Position numbers and translations under genes: made by a program. The notes under the pieces were generated by a model. It saw only the letters and a list, made by a program, of their open reading frames with translations, was not told the DNA's origin and searched no databases. From positions 1-25,941 of the forward strand of contig JAEOTI010000403.1 in assembly GCA_016839955.1 (NCBI GenBank): a stretch of DNA of 25,941 nt, written 5' to 3'. Below, one piece after another: positions 8,006 through 16,277 of the stretch (position 1 is the first letter of the stretch; the number at the start of each line of letters is the position of its first letter). The stretch is from Candidatus Hodarchaeota archaeon. Its GTDB lineage: Archaea > Asgardarchaeota > Heimdallarchaeia > Hodarchaeales > YT1-057.

Positions 8006-8036
8006 GTCCTGTCTAACACAATTGTGTTTAAAGGAC
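8006..8036 (+). promoter_or_regulatory. Two-part hairpin in the eL38 leader
   Basis: Outer arms GTCCT (8006-8010) and AGGAC (8032-8036) enclose the perfect 14-base palindrome AACACAATTGTGTT (8015-8028), with 4- and 3-base internal loops between. The structure ends 1 base before AAGGAG (8038-8043), the ribosome-binding site of eL38. An AT-rich TATA-like stretch lies at 7944-7960, so the hairpin would fall in the 5' leader. It could be a ribosomal-protein leader, a repressor site or a nob1 terminator. Confidence 0.5.
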
Positions 8037-8054
8037 TAAGGAGTGTTGATTATA

Positions 8055-8252
8055 ATGCCTCATGAAGTCCAAACGGAAGAATTTATGGAATTAGTTTCCC
8101 TAGCCTCTAAATGTCTAGTCAAGCGAGATAGAAAAATTAAGCAAGTCAAATTGAAATTAAGGACGAAAAATCGACTTTACACGTTAAAAACGACCCCAGA
8201 AGAAGCTGAGCGGATCATTGATCGGATTAATATCCCTGTAGAAGAAATTTAA
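8055..8252 (+). CDS. rpl38e: Ribosomal protein eL38
   Basis: This 65-residue large-subunit protein matches eL38 along most of its length: FMELVSLASKCLVKRDRKIK, VKLKLRTKNRLYTLKT and the end IDRINIPVEEI resemble human eL38 (KIKKNKDNVKFKVR, RYLYTLVI, LAVKEL). The ATG at 8055 is chosen because AAGGAG lies at 8038-8043, 11 bases upstream; GTG and TTG codons at 8043 and 8046 overlap or touch that site. eL38 is patchy in archaea, found in Asgard and some TACK groups. It stands alone with its own structured leader. Confidence 0.88.
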   Translation: MPHEVQTEEFMELVSLASKCLVKRDRKIKQVKLKLRTKNRLYTLKTTPEEAERIIDRINIPVEEI

Positions 8253-8316
8253 AAGTAATAGTTCTCGATAACACTCCTTTAAGAAGTAAATAGGATTTTT
8301 CCGAGGGTGTTGAACA

Positions 8317-9879
8317 TTGAAAATTATGAGTACACCTTTTACAATCCAAAAAGATACGTCAAACAAGATTTCTCGAGAAACCCGTGATATAGAAATTTGT
8401 TTAGCTTATCAAACCATTGAAGATGGTCGGAAAAAGAGGGAATGGCTTAACTCTATCGTTTCAATTTATTGGCCATTTTATGTCCTCCCTTTAGATCAAT
8501 CAAGAGGGATCTTACTTGATGGAGTTGGACTCGCTAGTTCAAAGATATCAGTATCACCTATAACAAAAATTCAAACAACAGATTTGCAATCTGCTTCTGA
8601 TACGCCTTCTTTTATCCGAATAGCTGAAAAAATAATAGCTAATGTTCTAAATAATTATAAAATGCCTTCTAAAAAAGAAGATGTTGAGTTTTTACCTGAT
8701 TCATCTTTTCTAACCGAATCAAAATCTTTTTTTTCGCTTGCAGACAGCAATGAAGTTGACGAAGAGTTTGTTATTACGCCAACGAAAAGAATAGATAGCA
8801 ATTTCTTAAATCGTACAGCCCTTCAATTTTTACCATCAGATATCGTATTCGAAAAAGAAAAAAACGTTTTTCAGAACATTACAAACGAATTGAACAAACA
8901 AACTAAGAATGTACGAGAAAAACTACAAAACATTCATAAAAAACATCAAGCTGAGAAAGAAAGGTTAATTAAAGCTAAAGAGGGAGAGTTAAGAGAAAGA
9001 ACTAAGGTTAAGGAAGATGAACTGAAGCTTTTAGAAGAAAAACTCGCTAAAGGCTATCCTGGAGCATTTCCAGAACCTCCTGATTTCAAGGACCATTTAT
9101 CTCGTTTATCGAGTTCATTTGATCAAATCAGACAAACTGGTTCAAGAAAGCTTGTGGGAGAGTCAGAAATTGCTATTAAAGGATCTGAAACTGCTAGCCA
9201 AGTATTAATAGATGATTTACGAGGATATAAAAAACGAATTGACACATATCAAACTGAAGCAAATCAATTTGAACGAGATAACTTACGAGAGACAGAATCT
9301 GCTAAAAGAAGATATGTTAATGATATGAGGGAAATCGAAGATAAATACGCAGGTTTAGAGGCAGAACTTGCAGAAGAGCTTGAAGAAACTCGTAGAGATG
9401 AAGCTATTCTTATTGAATTAAAAACGAAGCTACGGGAAGGCTACGACAAATGGCTTTCGACTCAAAAAGCAATTCTTGAAGAATTAGATTCTCAAACTAT
9501 TCGGTTGGATTCACCTGGGAGAGATAAGGAAACTCTCAATACCATTTACTTTCCTTTTTATCTTGTAGAGTATAGTTCCACAAAAAAAGTAAGGTATTCT
9601 TTAGTTGCGCCTCATCTTATTGATTTATCCAAAAAGCATCTCGTAGACAAACCCACTCCTTTTAATACCTTAGCATCAGCCGTAGAAAAGCATTTAGAGC
9701 GAAGATTCACTTCTTGGGGTGATAAAGAAGTACTAAAACGAAAAAACCAACTTCGGATTGCTGATATCCAAGAAGCATTTGAACGAGGGCTAAGGGTCGC
9801 TGAACGGAGAAACTTGATAGCTGCAAAACCTTCACGCGTATTAGGAGAGAAATATTACCGTAATTTTGTACCTGAATAA
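8317..9879 (+). CDS. Large coiled-coil protein of unknown function
   Basis: This 520-residue soluble protein has no signal peptide or membrane segment. Residues about 15-110 form a globular N-terminus with SIYWPFYVLPLDQSRGILLD. Residues about 180-405 are highly charged and heptad-like, rich in Glu, Lys and Arg, interrupted near 245-255 by a proline-rich break (GYPGAFPEPPD). Residues about 405-520 are globular again and contain TIYFPFYLVEYSSTKKVRYS, which resembles the N-terminal segment. The start may be TTG at 8317 (GAGGGTG 7 bases upstream) or ATG at 8326. It converges on the GTPase gene, with 26 bases between their stops. The shape suggests a tether or scaffold, but I do not recognise the family. 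Confidence 0.8.
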   Translation: MKIMSTPFTIQKDTSNKISRETRDIEICLAYQTIEDGRKKREWLNSIVSIYWPFYVLPLDQSRGILLDGVGLASSKISVSPITKIQTTDLQSASDTPSFIRIAEKIIANVLNNYKMPSKKEDVEFLPDSSFLTESKSFFSLADSNEVDEEFVITPTKRIDSNFLNRTALQFLPSDIVFEKEKNVFQNITNELNKQTKNVREKLQNIHKKHQAEKERLIKAKEGELRERTKVKEDELKLLEEKLAKGYPGAFPEPPDFKDHLSRLSSSFDQIRQTGSRKLVGESEIAIKGSETASQVLIDDLRGYKKRIDTYQTEANQFERDNLRETESAKRRYVNDMREIEDKYAGLEAELAEELEETRRDEAILIELKTKLREGYDKWLSTQKAILEELDSQTIRLDSPGRDKETLNTIYFPFYLVEYSSTKKVRYSLVAPHLIDLSKKHLVDKPTPFNTLASAVEKHLERRFTSWGDKEVLKRKNQLRIADIQEAFERGLRVAERRNLIAAKPSRVLGEKYYRNFVPE

Positions 9880-9905
9880 TTATACTATTATTTAGAATTT
9901 GTTTC

Positions 9906-10994
9906 TTAGAACTCATCCCATTTGGTTTCTGAAGCAGCTTTCTCAGTAGTGCCTGGTGGCTGATAATGCTGTAATGATTCCTGGAATAGTTGATTGAAAG
10001 TTTCCCAAACGTTTTCTTGACTTAGCGCACTGGTTTCAATTGTTTGGCGGATGTTGAATCCTTCTTTTTGTAAATTGGAAGAAAAATTTTGTAATTCCTC
10101 TGTTGAGACTATTGTAGAACTGATTATATCACGTAAATCATCATTACTCCATTCGATCGGTATTAAGACATCTGGATCTTTTGTAAATTCTTTAAATAAT
10201 GGTGCACCAAGGCTTGCTCTTTCCAATAAGGAATATGGTATTTTATCTCCTGATAGCTCTGAAAACAACTTATCTGTTAATCGGAACCAGATTTCACGGG
10301 CAAGCAACTTCAAGTTCATTTCAGTGAACCCAGGTGCTTCAATACTTCGGAGAACATCAAATACACCTGCTTCAAAATCTGCGACCCTGACGGCAGGCTT
10401 GTCACCTAGGGGAAGAACGTCGCTTCGAATTGTTTGTTGTCCTTTCTTTTGTCCAATTTTTACATAAATGGTGTATTCAATAAATGAATCGTTTATTATC
10501 GCTTGAAATCGCTCATAAAGAGCATCAGCAATCTGAGATAACATATTACTATCCGAGAGTGTACTTCGTAGGTCTTTTTTGTTGCCTACAAGAAGAATAG
10601 GAATGTTTTCACCGCATTTTTCCTTAACTTCTTTAGCTAACATAGCTTTTTCTAAGATATCAAGAGAATATCTACGACATACATCTGTTACACAAATAAG
10701 TCCATCTGTCCCTTCAAGATACACCTTTCGGACGTCTGCGTAGCGAACTTGGCCCCCTAAATCCCAAACTGAGAAGGAGTATTGCTTTCCATCGTCTGCT
10801 ACCGGTTGGCGAAAGTTTACAAAATGACCTCCAACAGTACTAACTAGTTCTTCACTCCAACCAGTGAGATTATCGACGTGCCATCCAGTTTGACGAGCGA
10901 TTTCACCAGCAGTTATTACCAATCTAGTTTTACCGCACCCACCTCCGCCAGTGACATTAATCTTTAACGAGACCTCTTCTCCTTGAATGTTCAT
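9906..10994 (-). CDS. Small GTPase (Rab/Arf-like) with a large insertion between G4 and G5
   Basis: This 362-residue GTPase has every G motif: P-loop GGGGCGKT (16-23), switch I Thr53 in STVGGHF, DLGGQ (78-82, Arf-like, with the catalytic Gln), NKKD (138-141) and, far downstream, ETSALSQENV (320-329), a good Rab-type G5. Residues 142-319 between G4 and G5 are about 150 longer than in Ras or Rab, while the helix before G5 (ELQNFSSNLQKEGFN) and the last helix look normal. So the extra block is inserted inside the G domain. There is no CAAX or other lipidation motif; the end is KWDEF. The ATG at 10994 has AAGGTG 6 bases upstream; a GTG at 11003 is the alternative. Its regulators or partners may be encoded next door. 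Confidence 0.85.
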   Translation of the reverse strand: MNIQGEEVSLKINVTGGGGCGKTRLVITAGEIARQTGWHVDNLTGWSEELVSTVGGHFVNFRQPVADDGKQYSFSVWDLGGQVRYADVRKVYLEGTDGLICVTDVCRRYSLDILEKAMLAKEVKEKCGENIPILLVGNKKDLRSTLSDSNMLSQIADALYERFQAIINDSFIEYTIYVKIGQKKGQQTIRSDVLPLGDKPAVRVADFEAGVFDVLRSIEAPGFTEMNLKLLAREIWFRLTDKLFSELSGDKIPYSLLERASLGAPLFKEFTKDPDVLIPIEWSNDDLRDIISSTIVSTEELQNFSSNLQKEGFNIRQTIETSALSQENVWETFNQLFQESLQHYQPPGTTEKAASETKWDEF

Positions 10995-11330
10995 CGAATG
11001 CACCTTGGATAAAGCTTTATTCCGGTTTTTACAGCTGTTACATTGATCTTTTGTTAAACCTCTTAAAGATAAAATTCTGAATTTAAAATATGATCTTGGA
11101 ACCGGATTAGATAATCGTCTTGAATCATGCTAACTTGAAATTTACTTTGACATAAAAGATTTCTCAACTTTTGATAAAGTGCTTAATTTGTCTAAATCTG
11201 TTTTCTTACTTTCCTTTTTACATTCAAATTCGAAAAAAACTAAAAAAAACCGGAAATAATTACCTTTGAGATACAAAATAGATTTAAATAGCTGAAAATG
11301 GCTAATAATTCAATAATTTTTAACAGATTC
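10995..11330. other. Gene-free AT-rich spacer upstream of the GTPase gene
   Basis: About 336 bases without a credible gene on either strand. On the minus strand a TATTTTAAAT at 11081-11090, about 90 bases before the GTPase start, could be its promoter. The right side borders the solo IS605-like end at 11331. I see no left end that would pair with it. Confidence 0.4.
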
Positions 11331-11369
11331 CACGAAGAAGCCCGGTCCTTCAGGACAGGGTGAGTTCAC
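11331..11369 (+). mobile_element. Solo right end of an IS200/IS605-type element
   Basis: The segment has GAAG, then a hairpin whose arms are CCCGGTCC (11341-11348) and GGACAGGG (11353-11360) with one mismatch and a TTCA loop, then TGAGTTCAC (11361-11369). The tnpB element in this window ends with the same plan: GAAG, a 9-base-pair hairpin, then TAGTTCACT. Orientation is the same, but no tnpB lies to its left. It may be the scar of a lost element, the end of a miniature derivative, or a source of a free guide RNA. The last bases include the stop codon of the neighbouring minus-strand gene. Confidence 0.55.
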
Positions 11370-12514
11370 TCAACTAAACCATCTAGATGTTCAACTAATG
11401 ATGAATTGACTCGTATTAATTCACCCTTATCTGCAAATCCAATTTTTTCCTGATCGATTACTTGCTCTAATCCAATATCAGAAAGGCGTTTTGCATCCCA
11501 TTTCATTTTTCCTAATAAATGCCAATAATGAATTAACTTTCGAGGATTCTTACCTGGTTTATCTTCAGCAGATTGTAGAATTGCAACTTTTAAGCCCTCA
11601 TTTTTCTTATATTTCCACAAAGTGGCAATGTATTTTTGCTGTTCTGTGCTAAAAACCATTTGAGTTGGGAGTAGAAGGAATTTTATGAATCCTTTACCCC
11701 AAACCTGCTCTTCGTTAATTAAAGTTCTAACAAAAAAAGTGCCTAAGCGAGGCCATTGGATAATATATCGGAGTAGGTCACTTGGACGAATGGACGCGTT
11801 CTGTTTCTTAAAGAAATTCATCGAGGGCATTGCTAGAAGCGGAGGACGCTCTTCATATTCTAATTCATGGCATAGGGGACATCCCGCGGATTTTGAACTA
11901 TTCCATTCGTGATTCCGGCTACAAATCCTAACACCTTGAGCATACGCCCCTGGGAACTCATAGAAGCCGGTTAACTCTAGCTCTTTGTCCCAATAGCCTG
12001 TAATTTTTGACGGAGGTCGCGTCGCAAAATTTTGCAATTTAGTATCCTGTATCGGGTCCCAGTTTCCAAAAAGTTCTCCTTCATAATAGCCCAGAAGGTT
12101 TCTTTCGAGTTTTTCTTCAGTAATATCTGAAAATATTTTGTCACGCTTTCTTTTAAGGATTCCATCAAGATATTCTCCAATCTCTCCAAGCAAAATTAAT
12201 GGTACGTTTCCTAATGCACGAGAAGAGCAGACAAATGCCGAAATCCCTAAATATGATCCCTTGTCTGGTGATGAAAACACTAATTGGACATCATTTGGTA
12301 AAATTGTATCCGGGTTGTATTCATCAGGGTGAAAACGAAATTGGAGACTTTCAAGCCTTAGATCATGCACTAATGCTAAAGTCTGAGCAATTGAATGCGT
12401 TAATGGACCAAATGAACTTGATTTTTTTGGTCCTAGCCGATAAATGATACCTTCACGCCCTTGCCAGTGAACTAAGGCAAAATTTTGTCTTTCATAATGT
12501 GATGCTTCACTCAT
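11366..12514 (-). CDS. Zinc-finger protein of unknown function, possible longin-like N-terminus
   Basis: This 382-residue soluble protein is of no family I recognise. Residues about 10-125 show a strand-strand-helix-strand-strand-strand-helix order (FALVHWQG, GIIYRLG, LTHSIAQTLALVHDLR, DVQLVFSS, YLGISAFVCSS, ILLGEIGEYLDGILK), which suits longin-type domains but is weak evidence. C198, H202, C212 and C215 (CSRNHEW ... GCPLCHEL) form a likely zinc finger. The C-terminal 130 residues are basic and rich in aromatic residues. The ATG at 12514 is chosen because GGTGAT lies 6 bases upstream; a TTG at 12544 has no such site. Its TGA stop lies inside the solo IS605-like right end, so the C-terminus may have been altered. 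Confidence 0.75.
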   Translation of the reverse strand: MSEASHYERQNFALVHWQGREGIIYRLGPKKSSSFGPLTHSIAQTLALVHDLRLESLQFRFHPDEYNPDTILPNDVQLVFSSPDKGSYLGISAFVCSSRALGNVPLILLGEIGEYLDGILKRKRDKIFSDITEEKLERNLLGYYEGELFGNWDPIQDTKLQNFATRPPSKITGYWDKELELTGFYEFPGAYAQGVRICSRNHEWNSSKSAGCPLCHELEYEERPPLLAMPSMNFFKKQNASIRPSDLLRYIIQWPRLGTFFVRTLINEEQVWGKGFIKFLLLPTQMVFSTEQQKYIATLWKYKKNEGLKVAILQSAEDKPGKNPRKLIHYWHLLGKMKWDAKRLSDIGLEQVIDQEKIGFADKGELIRVNSSLVEHLDGLVE

Positions 12515-12555
12515 GCTATTATCACCAGCAATAGCTGAAAGCAAGGAGTTAAAAC

Positions 12556-12579
12556 ACTTATTTTGAGGATAAAATAAGT
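12556..12579. repeat. Inverted repeat in a divergent intergenic region
   Basis: ACTTATTTT (12556-12564) and AAAATAAGT (12571-12579) are perfect 9-base complements with a 6-base loop. It lies about 40 bases upstream of the zinc-finger gene start and 160 bases upstream of the plus-strand gene at 12739. It may be an operator shared by the divergent genes or a leader hairpin. Confidence 0.4.
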
Positions 12580-12738
12580 ATTCTGTGTTTCTTCCTTTTC
12601 ATTTATTGAATTTTAACTTATCTCACAATATGGGAATGATTCATCATCTATCGGTAATCTAAAGTTTAACAATAATTTTTTGGACAAAGGTTAATTTTCA
12701 AGTCTACAATATCACAAAAGTAAGCTGGGGCGTTCGAA

Positions 12739-14121
12739 ATGAGCGATGAATTTGTCAAAGAACTTTTTGAGGGTTTGAAACGGACTAATACTGCTTATGA
12801 ACTCAACCAAGCACTTGATAGACTCCGGCAAGCAGATTCCTCTCAAGTAAGCGAATTAGCAGCAAGTGTACTCCAATTATTAAGGAGATACTCCGAAGAA
12901 CTGGCATCCAGATCTGAAAATAAGAAAGCCGGATTCCAATTCTATACTGGGGCTGAAATTCTCCGTGAATTTTTCCCTGAGAAGCTGGATGACCGAAAAC
13001 ACTGGATTCTTAGTTCATCAAGCCATTTGGAAAAAGCTGCTCAAACTTATCGAGATTTTGAAGACATGGATGGCGCTGCTAGTTGTATGGTTATTGCATC
13101 TTTACTCCGAATTATAACTGGAGAATTCTCTGTAGGAAGTAGTATGGAAAATTTTCTTGAGTCACTTAGTGATGATGACTATTCACGGGCTAAATACGCT
13201 TCTGGTATTGTCTATATTCCATATGATCTCATAGCAAGCATTGATGAACAACCACCTGACCCTACACGTCTTCACAGAGCTGAACAATACATTGAATCCT
13301 ATCTCTTACAAGTACCTTTAAGCCAACTTTTTACCCAAGCAGTACGTACCGCAGTAGATTTAGTTCGCAATGAACTTTCAAACCGAGTAAAACTACCTAA
13401 GATTTCAAGTGAGTTTATACACACCAAAGACTTGGTATTTGGAGAAGAATTTGATTTTCATGTCAAGGTTGCTAACAGTGGTGAAGGACCTGCTCAAAAC
13501 GTTAGCTATTCTCTTCAATTAGATTCTGGCTTAGAATTGAAAAAAGGTACCGATCAAGGAAATATTGGTAGTTTAGAAGTAAATGCAACCCATGATTTTT
13601 CCTTTTCTTTGATCTATGCCCCTGAAGGAGGAGAAACTCAGGCTGAAAAGCAATTATCAATAAATATTGCATTTGAAGATGTATTACAGAATAAGAGATC
13701 AACAATTGCAGACTATCAAGTTGAGTTTCTTCCATACAAACAATCTGATGAATTCAAAAAACAAATCGAAAAAGCTCGTAATAATTTGGGACCTCTACTA
13801 GAAGAACTTCAAAAATCAACGGAAGAAGAGACCTTCAAGAAACTAATAATAGGACTTTCAGAGTTATCAATGAAGCTCCTAGATAAAGCTTCTCAGTTTG
13901 TTGAAACAGAAGAATTTAAGAGAGTTGAAACTCTTGTAGAAACTACAAATGATGTAGTTAATGATTTCATTGAACCAATCAAGGATATATCAAAAGATTA
14001 TATCGAAATGAAACAAAAAATAGTCGCATTCTCTAATCAAATTGAGCAATCTCTAAAGAATGCAACTGAGGCATTGCAGAGAGCAAAGAAAAAAGCAGAA
14101 GAAATTACATCAAGAACTTAA
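12739..14121 (+). CDS. Helical repeat, beta-sandwich and coiled-coil protein of unknown function
   Basis: This 460-residue protein has three parts. Residues 1-215 are helical and look like an alpha-solenoid (ELNQALDRLRQADSSQVSEL, HLEKAAQTYRDFEDMDGAAS). Residues about 220-340 form an Ig-like or CARDB-like beta-sandwich with VKVANSGEGPAQNVSYSLQL, a motif of appendage and CARDB domains. Residues about 345-460 are a long charged coiled coil. There is no signal peptide or membrane segment. Solenoid plus ear-like sandwich is a plan seen in eukaryotic vesicle adaptor and coat subunits, but here that is only a resemblance of layout. The gene overlaps the end of the PfkB kinase gene by 4 bases, tail to tail. 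No family name is offered. Confidence 0.8.
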   Translation: MSDEFVKELFEGLKRTNTAYELNQALDRLRQADSSQVSELAASVLQLLRRYSEELASRSENKKAGFQFYTGAEILREFFPEKLDDRKHWILSSSSHLEKAAQTYRDFEDMDGAASCMVIASLLRIITGEFSVGSSMENFLESLSDDDYSRAKYASGIVYIPYDLIASIDEQPPDPTRLHRAEQYIESYLLQVPLSQLFTQAVRTAVDLVRNELSNRVKLPKISSEFIHTKDLVFGEEFDFHVKVANSGEGPAQNVSYSLQLDSGLELKKGTDQGNIGSLEVNATHDFSFSLIYAPEGGETQAEKQLSINIAFEDVLQNKRSTIADYQVEFLPYKQSDEFKKQIEKARNNLGPLLEELQKSTEEETFKKLIIGLSELSMKLLDKASQFVETEEFKRVETLVETTNDVVNDFIEPIKDISKDYIEMKQKIVAFSNQIEQSLKNATEALQRAKKKAEEITSRT

Positions 14122-15017
14122 CCACGTCTAATCTTATCTTTCACAGTTTCAAAGCGTTCTAAGATTCTAGCTTGGTTAACTTCCATGAGAGGCCCTTTTT
14201 TTTCTATTGTTAGTGTTGCAAAAGTACTACCATAGGCTAAACTTTCAAGGATATCATTTCCCTTCTGTCGAGCAGCAATATAAGAGACTATAAATGCATC
14301 TCCAGCGCCAGTTGGATCAATGCTATCAATATGGGGAACTGGAACAGTGTATTTCTCTCCCTCTTTCGTAATAGCCGTAGCTCCTTGTGCTCCCCTTGTT
14401 ACAATAACAATTTTTGGACCAATAGAGAGTATCCAATTTATTGCATCATGTTCATCCTTCTCGGAGTGAGCTACTAGCAATAATTCTCTTTCTGTTATTT
14501 TTAAGACATCTACATAGGGTAAAACTTCTTCAGCATTTTTCCATGTATTTTGAATTACTTTTTCTCCATCTAAGGTTCTACAAAACCCTTGTGGATCCAA
14601 TGAGACTTCGATACCTAATAAATGAGCATTTCGGATGATTTCTAGTTCAATTTCATTAATTATTGGTCCAAAATGAATTGTTTTAGTTTTAAAAAACGGT
14701 CCAGGGAAGTCCTTAAGCCGAATTGTATCAGCAGTTTCTTTTATTTCCTGCTTTCGAACACCATCGGGGAGATATATATTCACAAACTTTGTAGTTATCT
14801 TACCTGAGCCAGCAATAACTGCACCGGATCTTCTAATTCTTAAGTTGTACCGGGTTAAGAAATCTGGTCCCCATTTAGTTACTACACCAATTTTTAGTCC
14901 CCAACCAGTCAAAAAGAGTGAATATGCGGGAACTCCTCCCATTTCTTCCCATTGAGCTTCTGATGTAATTATCGTATCCATCGAGAAGTGACCTACTATA
15001 ACAATATCAAAAGTCAT
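14118..15017 (-). CDS. PfkB-family (ribokinase-like) sugar or nucleoside kinase
   Basis: This 299-residue kinase has the two PfkB signatures: the N-terminal Gly pair region EMGGVPAYSLFLTGWG and the C-terminal DPTGAGDAF (234-242) with the catalytic aspartate D240. It transfers phosphate from ATP to a hydroxyl of a sugar, nucleoside or similar small molecule; the substrate cannot be read from sequence. The ATG at 15017 follows the flavoprotein stop by 3 bases, so it is the last gene of the ferredoxin-flavoprotein operon. That link might point to a polyol or lipid-precursor substrate, but this is a guess. Confidence 0.85.
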   Translation of the reverse strand: MTFDIVIVGHFSMDTIITSEAQWEEMGGVPAYSLFLTGWGLKIGVVTKWGPDFLTRYNLRIRRSGAVIAGSGKITTKFVNIYLPDGVRKQEIKETADTIRLKDFPGPFFKTKTIHFGPIINEIELEIIRNAHLLGIEVSLDPQGFCRTLDGEKVIQNTWKNAEEVLPYVDVLKITERELLLVAHSEKDEHDAINWILSIGPKIVIVTRGAQGATAITKEGEKYTVPVPHIDSIDPTGAGDAFIVSYIAARQKGNDILESLAYGSTFATLTIEKKGPLMEVNQARILERFETVKDKIRRG

Positions 15018-15020
15018 GGT

Positions 15021-16277
15021 TCAACCCCAGAAATCTGAAAAGACAGAAAAAAAGCCTCGAATAAGGTGAGGTAACCCAAGAAAGGCTTGTTTCAAGAAGC
15101 TGGGACGCAAAAGGTTAAGCGTAATGGTTACTGCGTGTAGATCTACATCTTCTACTCTTCTTAACTCTCTTTCAAAATCAATCTTTTTTAGTTTAGAAAA
15201 AAGCTGATTAAGCATTTTATCTGAAACGGTTGTTATTGAACGTCTGAATAGGGACATCAAAAGTAATTCACGGAAATAATATTGGTGCCAAAGAGTGTCA
15301 TACTTTGTGAGAGACAGTTTATCAAATCTCTTCTTTTCAAGGCATTCTGATATTACCACTCCTGCTATTCGAGCACAATGCCCTCCAATATTGACACCAC
15401 CACCAGTAGTGGCCTTTGCTTGTCCTGCAGCGTCACCAACTATGAGAAACCCATCATAAACGGATTGGGATAAAGGTCCTCCCACAGGAACAAAACCACC
15501 TCGAATTGTATCTATTTTCGCTCCATGAAGCTTTTGAGACGCAATTGGATGCTTGTTCACAAAATTATTTAGAATTTTACGTAATTGATGATGAGGGTGC
15601 CTTACAGTGGCAACTCCAACTCTTGCATAACCAGTTCCTGTTGGGATAATCCATGCAAAGAATCCCGGGGCCCATTTCGAACCAAAGTAGAGTTCAACTC
15701 TGTTACGGTTGATTTCTGCATTCTTCAGTTCATATTGGACAGCTGGAAGTCTCCAACTCAGGTTTGTTGTTTTAAATCCAGTTTTTTGGAGGATTCTTGA
15801 TTGATTGCCTTCTGCACAGACAGTAACAGGTGAATTTGCATTCCATCTGTCTTTCTTTGTTTTTCCTTTACAACCAATTGTTTTATTCCTTTTAAGGCTA
15901 TAATTTTCTACCTGGTGATTGAACTTGATCTTTACACCCTTGCTTATAGCAGTTTTTGCCAGTTCTTCATCCAATTTCCGCCGATTTATTATTAGCATCT
16001 CTTTATTTCGCCGTTGAACATGGAGATATTGACCATTTGGTGCATAGAAACGTGCATCAGCGACTTTATTTTCAATCGCATGATTTGGTAAATTGATACC
16101 TAAGTTCGAAAAACCCTTCTTACTAATTAAACCAGAACAGTGATTAGGAAAACCAGGTCGAGAATACTGTTCAAAAATAACAACATCATGGTCTTTTTTA
16201 GCTAATTCCGCTCCAACTAAGCATCCTGCTGGTCCTGCTCCAACAATTGATACATCACAGTTGATCTGGAATTGCAG
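15021..16277 (-). CDS. Geranylgeranyl reductase-family flavoprotein (CTG start)
   Basis: This 418-residue FAD protein has GAGPAG (13-18) with E36 closing the dinucleotide fold, HCSGLIS around C47, GFFAWIIPTGTGYARVGVA and VGDAAGQAKATTGGGVNIGG, the pattern of archaeal geranylgeranyl reductases that saturate the isoprenoid chains of membrane lipids. No ATG, GTG or TTG lies between the upstream in-frame stop at 16317 and the ATG at 15998, which would delete the whole FAD-binding fold. A CTG at 16277 with AAGGAG (16287-16292) 9 bases upstream gives a normal N-terminus, so it is taken as the start. The gene follows a polyferredoxin gene by 39 bases; ferredoxin is a plausible electron donor. Related oxidoreductases of this superfamily are possible. 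Confidence 0.85.
   Translation of the reverse strand: MQFQINCDVSIVGAGPAGCLVGAELAKKDHDVVIFEQYSRPGFPNHCSGLISKKGFSNLGINLPNHAIENKVADARFYAPNGQYLHVQRRNKEMLIINRRKLDEELAKTAISKGVKIKFNHQVENYSLKRNKTIGCKGKTKKDRWNANSPVTVCAEGNQSRILQKTGFKTTNLSWRLPAVQYELKNAEINRNRVELYFGSKWAPGFFAWIIPTGTGYARVGVATVRHPHHQLRKILNNFVNKHPIASQKLHGAKIDTIRGGFVPVGGPLSQSVYDGFLIVGDAAGQAKATTGGGVNIGGHCARIAGVVISECLEKKRFDKLSLTKYDTLWHQYYFRELLLMSLFRRSITTVSDKMLNQLFSKLKKIDFERELRRVEDVDLHAVTITLNLLRPSFLKQAFLGLPHLIRGFFSVFSDFWG

Noticed and set aside
15021..15998. A 325-residue flavoprotein starting at ATG 15998
   Set aside because: It would lack the GAGPAG nucleotide-binding fold, which is intact in frame upstream behind an SD site and CTG.
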